A program made the position numbers and the translations under genes. Positions 1 through 6,567 of a DNA stretch of 9,573 nucleotides are shown one piece after another. The stretch covers positions 1 through 9,573 of the forward strand of contig JACMMM010000778.1 of assembly GCA_014379065.1 (NCBI GenBank). Reading direction: 5' to 3'. The stretch is from Saprospiraceae bacterium. GTDB lineage: Bacteria; Bacteroidota; Bacteroidia; Chitinophagales; Saprospiraceae. Numbering within the stretch: position 1 is the stretch's first letter; every line of letters starts with the position of its first letter. The notes under the pieces are model-generated. The model worked only from the letters and a program-made list of their open reading frames with translations. It was not told where the DNA came from and searched no databases.

Positions 1-45
1 GTATTTACAAATTTGAGTTGAGTGATGCTCGGTCGAATAAGGGAG

Positions 46-76
46 CAAAAGTAAAAATTTAGGGTATGTCTTTAAA
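46..76 (-). promoter_or_regulatory. Leftward Bacteroidota-type promoter for a gene beyond the left edge
   Basis: Read on the minus strand, positions 53 to 46 spell TACTTTTG, a full match to the Bacteroidota primary sigma factor -7 consensus TAnnTTTG. Nineteen bases upstream, positions 76 to 73 read TTTA, one base off the -33 element TTTG. No minus-strand ATG lies between this box and position 1, so the gene served would start outside the window with a leader of more than about 40 bases. The matches are seen directly; promoter activity is inferred. Confidence 0.5.
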
Positions 77-98
77 AGTCCTTTTCAAATGGACTTTT
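74..98 (-). terminator. Hairpin at the 3' end of the aspartic protease gene
   Basis: Positions 74-81 (AAAAGTCC) pair perfectly with 91-98 (GGACTTTT) around a 9-base loop. The stem touches the stop codon of the aspartic protease gene at 98-100. On the minus strand the stem ends in four T followed by AAA, a weak T tract; on the plus strand the run is five T. It could therefore end transcription from either direction. It separates the protease gene from the leftward promoter at 46-76. Confidence 0.45.
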
Positions 99-520
99 TA
101 TTGTACCCCTTTTAGCATCATCACCGGCCCTTCCGGGTGTACGGGATTAAGCATCTGGCGATTAGGATTAACCCACAAGTCCATTTCTTCCATCGGGATT
201 GCACCGAGCAAAGGCTCTCCCTCCCCAGGCAATACCAGCGCGTTGGTGGTACAAAAACGCCCCTCATAACGCACTTCAACCGGACCAGCTACGGGCAGCT
301 CAATCGGCCTTTTGTCGGCCAGTCTTGATTGCCTGATTCCCCTGATCGTAAGTCCGAGCGTAGCCCTAATTTCTTCGTTAATAATGAGCATGACTGCTCC
401 GGTATCTACCATGCAAGAAATTTCAAGATGACGGATTTCGTCTTCGCCAATTTGATGACGTGCTGCCATGTCAACATCGGTGGCATTTAGCAATTCAACA
501 TTCGCATAAACTAAGCCCAT
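98..520 (-). CDS. Retropepsin-like (clan AA) aspartic protease, 140 aa
   Basis: The product is a small single-domain protease-like protein of 140 residues. Residues 39-42 are DTGA, the catalytic Asp motif of retroviral-type aspartic proteases (D39), preceded by a hydrophobic strand as the family requires. Residues 104-107 (LLGA) before IPMEEMDL match the second conserved hydrophobic-Gly motif of the fold. Enzymes of this size work as homodimers, each chain giving one Asp. No signal peptide or membrane segment is visible, so a cytoplasmic location is likely. The ATG at 520 lies about 29 bases below the inferred transcription start of a near-consensus promoter at 555-585, which supports this start. 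Similar stand-alone proteins of about 140 residues occur in Bacteroidota and cyanobacteria; substrates are unknown. The gene stands alone, divergent from the large gene at 802. Confidence 0.87.
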   Translation of the reverse strand: MGLVYANVELLNATDVDMAARHQIGEDEIRHLEISCMVDTGAVMLIINEEIRATLGLTIRGIRQSRLADKRPIELPVAGPVEVRYEGRFCTTNALVLPGEGEPLLGAIPMEEMDLWVNPNRQMLNPVHPEGPVMMLKGVQ

Positions 521-554
521 GGTAATAATTGGTTTTTATACTCTAAATGAACCG

Positions 555-585
555 CAAAAGTAGCACCCTCCGTGATATGTTCAAA
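555..585 (-). promoter_or_regulatory. Promoter of the aspartic protease gene (TTTG-N19-TAnnTTTG)
   Basis: On the minus strand, TTTG at 585-582 is followed after exactly 19 bases by TACTTTTG at 562-555. Both boxes and the spacing match the Bacteroidota consensus TTTG-N19-TAnnTTTG. The expected transcription start is near 549, giving a leader of about 29 bases before the ATG at 520. This is the best promoter match in the window. Confidence 0.7.
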
Positions 586-667
586 GAACGTTTGAGCACA
601 ACGGTATTTGCAAAAAAATCCTTGCCGGTAAAATCCCAGAAATTCTACCTTCGCCACTGCCCGTTTC

Positions 668-682
668 ACTGAAATTTTCAGT
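668..682. repeat. Short hyphenated dyad in the divergent intergenic region
   Basis: ACTGAAA (668-674) and TTTCAGT (676-682) form a perfect 7-base inverted repeat around a single T. It sits between the divergent protease gene and the large gene at 802, where an operator for a dimeric regulator could lie. It is A+T rich and short, so chance is possible. The rest of 521-801 shows no credible gene. Plus-strand candidate -7 boxes for the large gene are imperfect: TACCTTCG at 646-653, TGCTTTTG at 726-733 and TACATTTC at 785-792. Confidence 0.25.
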
Positions 683-801
683 TTCCACCACACACAGCTC
701 TTGTTTTTGCAAAGCAGCAATGTTTTGCTTTTGTTGGTGTGCCCGCGCATGGTTTCCCATTTCGGGTTTAAAATTTTACGGTTTTACATTTCATAACATT
801 C

Positions 802-3800
802 ATGAAGACTCGTACCCTCTTCCTCGCCCTCATCGTCGTTTTGCTCGGCATGTGGTATTTTGCCTCAAAATCAGGCAGTTCCGCTGCTAAAATGATCCGC
901 CCCAACGATCCTTGGGTGTTTCGCTCCGTGATGGACAAACAGGCGCGCATGATCACCTTTGCGCTGAGCGACCAAATGTGGGCTTCGTATTCCACCGACT
1001 CCTGCTCGCTTTACAAAGTATGGTCGGGCAGCGCCGATTTCACCGGGGCGGTGTACAACATGCGCCACGGCCCACAGCCCATGAGCGTCGGCGCGGCTTG
1101 GTTCGAGAATGCCCACCGTCAGCCTTGGAGCGTCACGCTCGGTGGCAAAACGGAAAGCCCCCGCACGGACTACAAAGGTCACCGCTACACCAAAGACGGC
1201 CACGCCGAACTGATGTACGACCTCGTGCTCGCCGATGGTCAGCGCATTCGCATTAATGAGCGCCCGGAATACATCGAACGAGACCGCCAAAATGGTTTCG
1301 AGCGCACTTTCACCGTGGAGAACGCCCCCGCTGGCGCAACGGTTTCTTTAAAAGCCAACACCGCTTCCGTTGCAGCCTCTTCCAGCATCGAAACGGACGG
1401 TACCTGGAAACAAACCGAAGCCCAAAACCTCGCAACCGACAATGACCTCACGGCCTTGTCAGTGGAAGGAGAACTGACCTTGAAATCTAATGGCCAGACG
1501 CACTTCCGCACGATGTTTGTCAATATGCCTTTGATTCCCAACCCTTTTGATGCCCTGCGCATTGCACAAGAAACGGGGGAATCAGGTGGTAAAGCCATCA
1601 GCCCAGGCGAACGGGTAATGGCAAAAAGCGATTGTCGCACTTGCCACAACCCACAGGTTCAAACCATCGGCCCAGGCTACAAACAGATTGCTGAGCGCTA
1701 CAAAAACACTCCTGAAAATCTCGAGTTGCTCTCCCAAAAAGTGATGAAAGGCGGCTCTGGTATCTGGGGCGCAGCGGCCATGAGCGCTCACCCCGACCTT
1801 CAGCCTGAAGACGCTAAAGCCATGGTGAATTACGTCTTTTCGCTCGATGATGGCGAAGATGATGGCGAAGGCGGCACCTCGGCCAAAAGCCTTGTCGAAA
1901 TTCCCGAAGGCCAATGGCTTAAGGCCGATAAATCTGTGGGTGACCGCGACCTTTCGCCAGGTCTATTGATAAAATTATGGACATCTGAAAAGCCTCTGAC
2001 GAAGCTGGCAGATGTGAATGTGAACGCAAAACCTGCCCTCGTAGCCACGGCAGCCAAATTGGAAGCTGGTGGGGAGGACTTTGGCGACTATAAAGACAAT
2101 TTCGGGCTACAGGGCACAGGCTACCTCTTTTTGGAGAAAGACGACAATGTGGTATTCCAACTTGCCAGCGACGATGGTAGCCGCTTGTTTGTGGATGGCC
2201 AGGAAATTATCTCCCACGATGGGCCGCACGGAATGCAACCAAAAGAGGCCGAGATTGCACTCCGGGCGGGCTACCATCCCATTCGGTTGGATTATTTTCA
2301 AGGTGGCGGCGGCCGGGGGATTGTGCTGAAATGGACACGTTTTGGTACAGTGGGTGCGAAAGTTATTTCTGAAGGCAGTTTTTTCCACAAAAAATCTGAA
2401 AACGTGGATGGCATGACGGCCATGTCGAAAATCGAAAACGCCATTCCGGGCGACGGCGCCCCACTTACGGCCATTCACCCGGCTTACGACCTTTCGCAGG
2501 CCCGCCCCGAAGAGTTTTTGCCCAAAGTGGCGGGCATGGATTTTCTGCCCGACGGGCGTTTGGTGGTCTCCACCTGGGATGCGATGGGCGCGGTATATAT
2601 TTTGGAGAACGTGTCTTCCGGCGATCCAAAGAAGATAAAAGTGAAACGAATTGCCCAAGGATTGGCCGAGCCTTTGGGTCTGAAAGTGGTGGATGGCGTA
2701 ATCTATGTCCTTCAAAAACAAGAGCTTACCAAACTGGTGGATACCAACGGCGACGATGTAATTGACGAGTACCAATGCTTCGCCAAAGGCTGGCGCGCCT
2801 CGGCCAATTTCCACGAATTTGCTTTTGGATTGGTGTATAAGGAAGGTTATTTCTACGCCGCCCTGGCCATTGCCATCAACCCGGGTGGTGCAAGCACGCG
2901 CCCGCAGGGCCCTGACCGTGGTAAAGTGGTGAGAATCAGCGCCAAAGACGCCAGCATCGAGTTTGTTGCCCGCGGCCTGCGCACCCCCGATGGCGTGGGC
3001 ATCGGCCCTGATGGTGAAATCTTTATTGCCGACAATCAAGGCGATTGGTTGCCCTCGTCCAAAATCCTCCATGTAAAACCCGGTGCGTTCTACAATTCGT
3101 ACGCGGTTGACAGTGCGACGGTAGCGCAAATGCCTATCCAGCAGCCCGTAGTGTGGCTTCCACAGGACGACATTGGCAACTCGCCCACCCAACCTGCCGT
3201 CATCAATGACGGCCCGTATAAAAACCAATTGCTGCACGGCGATGTGTGTTACGGCGGCTTACAACGGGTGTTTATGGAAAAGATCAACGGGGATTACCAA
3301 GGCTGTGTGTTCCGTTTTTCGCAAGGCTTGGAAGGGGCTACGCACCGCCTGATTTGGGGGCCTGATGGGGCCTTGTATGTAGGTATGATTGGTGCCCCCG
3401 GCAACTGGGGCCAGCAAGGAAAACTCTGGTACGGCCTCCAGCGCATGAAATACAACGGCCAATCGGTGTTCGAAATGCTTGCCGTGCGCGCCAAAACCAA
3501 TGGTATGGAAATCGAATTTACCGAGCCACTTCCTGAAGGCGCTGGCTGGGATACCTATTCCTACCTCGTAAAGCAATGGTGGTACAAACCGACGGTAGAT
3601 TACGGCGGACCAAAAATGGATGAGGAGACGATGAATGTGAAATCAGCCACTGTTTCCGCCGACCGCAAAAAGGTGTTTTTAGAAATTCCCAACTTGAAAC
3701 CCCAGCATGTGGTGTACATCCAACTCCGCAATTTGCCGCTTTCGGAGCTGGATCACGAAATCTGGACCACCGAGGGTTGGTACACTTTGAACGCTATTCC

Positions 3801-4536
3801 AGCGGATGACTCCGGTATTGCCGGAACACCGCCCGTCGTGACGCCTCCAACGGATAACACGTTGACAGAGAAAGAAAAACGCGAAGGATGGCAACTCCTT
3901 TTTGACGGTCAAAGCATTCATGGCTGGCACAATTACGGCAAAGCCAGCATGGGCAAATCTTGGATCATTGCCGAAAATTCAATCCATTTGGATGCACAAC
4001 CAAACCCCAGCGGCGGCTGGCAAGCTCCTGACGGTGGCGACATAGTAAGTGATGAAGAATTCGGCGATTTTGAACTTTCGCTGGATTGGAAAGTAGAGCC
4101 ATGTGGGAACTCGGGCATCATCTACCATATCGTTGAAGACCTTGCCAAGTACGATTATCCTTGGAAAACAGGTCCTGAAATGCAGGTGCTCGACAACGCT
4201 TGTCATCCTGATTCCAAATTTCCCAAACACCGCGCGGGCGATCTCTACGACCTTATGGAATGCAAATACGTGACAGTGAAGCCCGGCGGCGAATGGAACC
4301 ATGCGCGCTTGATATTCAAAAACGGGAAGGTAGAGCATTGGCTAAACAACCGGAAAGTGGTGGAACTCCAAATGTTCGAAGGCAGCAAACCGACCAAAAA
4401 ATGGCTCGAACTTATCGCGGGCAGCAAATTCCCAAAACTCAGCGCCGACTTTGGGCTTTCACAAAAAGGGAAGATTGCGCTTCAGGATCACGGCGATCCG
4501 GTGTGGTACAAGAATATTAAGATTCGGAAGTTGTAG
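802..4536 (+). CDS. Exported modular protein: cytochrome c, PA14, dehydrogenase-like beta-propeller, DUF1080 (1244 aa)
   Basis: The N-terminus is a basic start plus hydrophobic stretch (residues about 6-20) without a lipobox, so a cleaved or anchoring signal peptide. Residues about 33-255 are a beta-rich domain with no clear function. Residues about 262-350 are a class I cytochrome c: heme motif CRTCH at 278-282 and probable axial Met327 in MSAHP. Residues about 387-513 are a PA14 domain (SDDGSRLFVDG from 456), a module that often binds carbohydrate. Residues about 557-865 resemble glucose/sorbosone-dehydrogenase beta-propellers, including a calcium-loop-like DTNGDDVIDE (647-656) and H671 in NFHEF. 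Residues about 885-1005 look like an Ig-type sandwich. A Pro/Thr linker leads to DUF1080 (about 1027-1244; GNSGIIYH at 1102-1109, PEMQVLDN at 1125-1132), the 3-keto-disaccharide hydrolase family. Domain calls come from family resemblance; PQQ use and substrate are not established. No T9SS tail is seen. The gene is monocistronic and closed by a hairpin. Confidence 0.9.
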   Translation: MKTRTLFLALIVVLLGMWYFASKSGSSAAKMIRPNDPWVFRSVMDKQARMITFALSDQMWASYSTDSCSLYKVWSGSADFTGAVYNMRHGPQPMSVGAAWFENAHRQPWSVTLGGKTESPRTDYKGHRYTKDGHAELMYDLVLADGQRIRINERPEYIERDRQNGFERTFTVENAPAGATVSLKANTASVAASSSIETDGTWKQTEAQNLATDNDLTALSVEGELTLKSNGQTHFRTMFVNMPLIPNPFDALRIAQETGESGGKAISPGERVMAKSDCRTCHNPQVQTIGPGYKQIAERYKNTPENLELLSQKVMKGGSGIWGAAAMSAHPDLQPEDAKAMVNYVFSLDDGEDDGEGGTSAKSLVEIPEGQWLKADKSVGDRDLSPGLLIKLWTSEKPLTKLADVNVNAKPALVATAAKLEAGGEDFGDYKDNFGLQGTGYLFLEKDDNVVFQLASDDGSRLFVDGQEIISHDGPHGMQPKEAEIALRAGYHPIRLDYFQGGGGRGIVLKWTRFGTVGAKVISEGSFFHKKSENVDGMTAMSKIENAIPGDGAPLTAIHPAYDLSQARPEEFLPKVAGMDFLPDGRLVVSTWDAMGAVYILENVSSGDPKKIKVKRIAQGLAEPLGLKVVDGVIYVLQKQELTKLVDTNGDDVIDEYQCFAKGWRASANFHEFAFGLVYKEGYFYAALAIAINPGGASTRPQGPDRGKVVRISAKDASIEFVARGLRTPDGVGIGPDGEIFIADNQGDWLPSSKILHVKPGAFYNSYAVDSATVAQMPIQQPVVWLPQDDIGNSPTQPAVINDGPYKNQLLHGDVCYGGLQRVFMEKINGDYQGCVFRFSQGLEGATHRLIWGPDGALYVGMIGAPGNWGQQGKLWYGLQRMKYNGQSVFEMLAVRAKTNGMEIEFTEPLPEGAGWDTYSYLVKQWWYKPTVDYGGPKMDEETMNVKSATVSADRKKVFLEIPNLKPQHVVYIQLRNLPLSELDHEIWTTEGWYTLNAIPADDSGIAGTPPVVTPPTDNTLTEKEKREGWQLLFDGQSIHGWHNYGKASMGKSWIIAENSIHLDAQPNPSGGWQAPDGGDIVSDEEFGDFELSLDWKVEPCGNSGIIYHIVEDLAKYDYPWKTGPEMQVLDNACHPDSKFPKHRAGDLYDLMECKYVTVKPGGEWNHARLIFKNGKVEHWLNNRKVVELQMFEGSKPTKKWLELIAGSKFPKLSADFGLSQKGKIALQDHGDPVWYKNIKIRKL

Positions 4537-4553
4537 GGCTCGTTTGTTATCGT

Positions 4554-4590
4554 AAACCTCGTAGGTTTTAAAAACCTACGAGGTTTTTTT
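4554..4590 (+). terminator. Strong intrinsic terminator between convergent genes
   Basis: Positions 4554-4569 and 4571-4586 are perfect 16-base inverted repeats; a realistic fold is a 12-base stem (AAACCTCGTAGG with CCTACGAGGTTT) and a TTTTAAAAA loop. It starts 18 bases after the stop codon of the large gene and runs into seven T (4584-4590) on the plus strand. On the minus strand only three T follow, so it serves the plus-strand gene best, though it may also stop the subtilase transcript converging from 4599. A CCTACGAGG-type hairpin of this kind recurs between genes in some Bacteroidota genomes, from memory. Confidence 0.85.
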
Positions 4591-4598
4591 GCCGTTCA

Positions 4599-6398
4599 TT
4601 ATTCGCGCACCAGTTTCCCACTTGCTACGCCATTCCCACTTTTTAATTTCCAAAAATACACTCCAACAGATTGGTTTTCAAAAGAAATCCGCAGCGTTTC
4701 CCGATTTTGCGCCAGCCATTTTTTGGCAAAAACCTGTTTGCCTTCGGCGTTGAAAATTTCCAAAAAGCTTTCTCCTGAAAGATTTTCCAAGTTGAAAATT
4801 GTGGCCTCATGCAATGGGTTGGGCGATACGGTTGCCCCAAGCAAAACGGGCGAATCGGTGCTAACAGCAGGATGCCATTGCAGTGCCACCTGCACCGCAC
4901 CCAAAGCATCCACGCGCCCCCAGCCATAAGCGTGATTTGGGCGGGCGGTTCCGAGGCTATTCTCCCCGCAGTCCAAAGTATCGGCAAAGTAGATGGCCGT
5001 TTGTTCTACGATATCTTCAATGTCATCCACATGACCGGCTAGTGCGGGATTGGCCGAAAGCACCAGTGCCACGAGCCCCACGACATGTGGCCCGGCCATG
5101 CTCGTGCCGCTGAAATTGGCATATTTTCCGTCGCGGATACACGAGCGCACATCTTCACCCGGTGCACTCACATTGGGTTTCATGCGATTGCTGTCGTCAA
5201 TTAGTACAGGGCCTCGGCTGCTGAAACCTGAGATGAAATTATCGGAACGCGTAGATCCCACACTGAAACTTTCCTCAAAATAAGCAGGGGGGCCGTAAGT
5301 ACTGGCGCAGTTGGGGCCAAAATTGCCATTGCTCACCACAACGACTACGCCGGAAGTTTTGAGGTTGATGACAGCATCGTGCAGCAATTCATTGACGGTC
5401 AAATCGGTACAGCCTTCTTCCTCGGAACAGTACCACGAATTGTTGACGACCTGGGGGGCACTATCCGGGTTTGGGTTCTGCCCTCCCAGATCAGTCGGTG
5501 CAAGAAACCATTGGAAGCATTCAATGTACGAGGAAGGTTTTCCCCAGCCGCGTTCCATGTTTCGGCAACCGACCCATTTGGCATCTGGCGCAACACCGAT
5601 GAGGTTGTCGGCATCGCTGCCCGTCATGGTGCCCATGGTGTGGGTGCCGTGGTTGAGATCGTCGCAAGGCTGGGTCAAATCGAGGCCACAAGGATTGGTA
5701 CCAATGTTTCCAAGCGTGTCAGTATTGAGCGGATTGAGTTCGTGGATAGCGTCGTGCCAGTTGTAGTTGTGTTGGCTGGTAGATGAATCGCCCGTCCAGC
5801 CTCGGTATTTGCGCTGGATGGCAGGATGTCCCCAGTCGTAGCCAGTGTCAGCCCCGCCTACCGTGATGCCTTGTCCGGTGTAGCCCAAGCTCCAAACTTC
5901 GGGGGCCTGGATTTTGGCAATACCCCATTCAATGCCATTGCGATCAGAGGCGGTGTTTGAGGCGTTGGCCGTTTCCATAGTGCCTCCAAACTCGACCCAT
6001 GGGTCGGCGGTAATGGCTTCTATCTCAGGAAGTTCTGCTAATTTTTGAAGCAAAGAAGCATCTGCTTTTTCTACGGCCAGAGCGTTCACCAGGAAAAGTG
6101 TATTGGCTGACATTCCGTTTTCGCTCAAAATTTTCAAAGCGTTTTGTTGCGAACGAGCGGCAGTTTCTTGCAAGCGTTTAAAGACAAAATGTGCTTTTTC
6201 GGACTTGGTTTTTAAGGTCTTTGTGGTGCCTAAATCCGCTTTTTCTTTAAAAACTACTAACACATCGGCTGCTTCGCTCCGATCAAGGGCGGCGCGAATT
6301 TCAGGGGCAATTTTTGTGCGCCAAGGTTCGGCGGGCGTTTGGCCGAAAAGGCCAGAACAAAGGATACTTAAGACAAAAAATATGAGCAGTTTTTTCAT
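4599..6398 (-). CDS. Secreted subtilisin-like serine peptidase (S8, bacillopeptidase F-like) with T9SS sorting domain, 599 aa
   Basis: Residues 1-20 are a signal peptide (MKKLL, hydrophobic core, cut near FGQ). Residues about 25-137 form an inhibitor-type propeptide that would chaperone folding and be removed. The catalytic domain spans about 155-505 with the full triad: D184 in GGADTGYDWGH, H250 in NHGTHTMG and S433 in GTSMAGPH; N359 in SNGNFG fits the oxyanion-hole Asn. The stretches around NYNWHDAIHELN, CRNMERGWG and ECFQWFLAPTDL resemble bacillopeptidase F. Residues about 520-599 are a type A T9SS C-terminal sorting domain (SPNP near 525, then beta strands ending in SGKLVRE), so the enzyme is probably exported across the outer membrane and released or attached to the surface. 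The ATG at 6398 is chosen over an in-frame TTG at 6422 because the TTG lies inside the -7 box. It likely degrades extracellular protein. Confidence 0.95.
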   Translation of the reverse strand: MKKLLIFFVLSILCSGLFGQTPAEPWRTKIAPEIRAALDRSEAADVLVVFKEKADLGTTKTLKTKSEKAHFVFKRLQETAARSQQNALKILSENGMSANTLFLVNALAVEKADASLLQKLAELPEIEAITADPWVEFGGTMETANASNTASDRNGIEWGIAKIQAPEVWSLGYTGQGITVGGADTGYDWGHPAIQRKYRGWTGDSSTSQHNYNWHDAIHELNPLNTDTLGNIGTNPCGLDLTQPCDDLNHGTHTMGTMTGSDADNLIGVAPDAKWVGCRNMERGWGKPSSYIECFQWFLAPTDLGGQNPNPDSAPQVVNNSWYCSEEEGCTDLTVNELLHDAVINLKTSGVVVVVSNGNFGPNCASTYGPPAYFEESFSVGSTRSDNFISGFSSRGPVLIDDSNRMKPNVSAPGEDVRSCIRDGKYANFSGTSMAGPHVVGLVALVLSANPALAGHVDDIEDIVEQTAIYFADTLDCGENSLGTARPNHAYGWGRVDALGAVQVALQWHPAVSTDSPVLLGATVSPNPLHEATIFNLENLSGESFLEIFNAEGKQVFAKKWLAQNRETLRISFENQSVGVYFWKLKSGNGVASGKLVRE

Positions 6399-6419
6399 GA
6401 ATGTCAAAAAATTTGAGGC

Positions 6420-6427
6420 CAAAAGTA
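6420..6427 (-). promoter_or_regulatory. -7 box of the subtilase gene
   Basis: On the minus strand positions 6427-6420 read TACTTTTG, a full match to TAnnTTTG. The flanking bases (GGC before, G after) resemble the -7 region of the aspartic protease gene. No TTTG is found at the usual 19-base spacing, so the -33 element is weak or missing. The expected transcription start is near 6414, leaving a leader of about 16 bases before the ATG at 6398. The 169-base gap to the beta-helix gene (6399-6567) shows no terminator or other gene, so read-through from upstream is also possible. Confidence 0.5.
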
Positions 6428-6567
6428 GCCAGGTGTTTTGGGTTGGATTTTGTGAAAACCAGTTTCGCTAATGCCAGACCAGGTGTCCATAAAATTGGAA
6501 ATCAATATCGAGCGTAATTAGAAAAGCATAGAACATCCAAAAAAGTTGTGCCATACTTGCTTATGAT

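Noticed and set aside
511..750. 79-codon minus-strand frame upstream of the aspartic protease
   Set aside because: It covers the best promoter in the window (555-585), overlaps the protease start in another frame, and shows no recognisable motif.
2107..3237. 376-codon open frame on the minus strand
   Set aside because: It lies wholly inside the large plus-strand gene, whose PA14 and propeller motifs are recognisable. The antisense product shows no domain, no sensible start context and an odd composition rich in His, Arg and Val.
802..6398. A single operon of glycan-use genes
   Set aside because: The large gene and the subtilase converge on a strong hairpin, and no SusC/SusD pair, regulator or sugar transporter is present, so a typical polysaccharide utilisation locus cannot be claimed.
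6396..6422. TTG start at 6422 for the subtilase
   Set aside because: It sits inside the -7 box and would put eight residues before a normal MKKLL signal peptide; the ATG at 6398 fits better.
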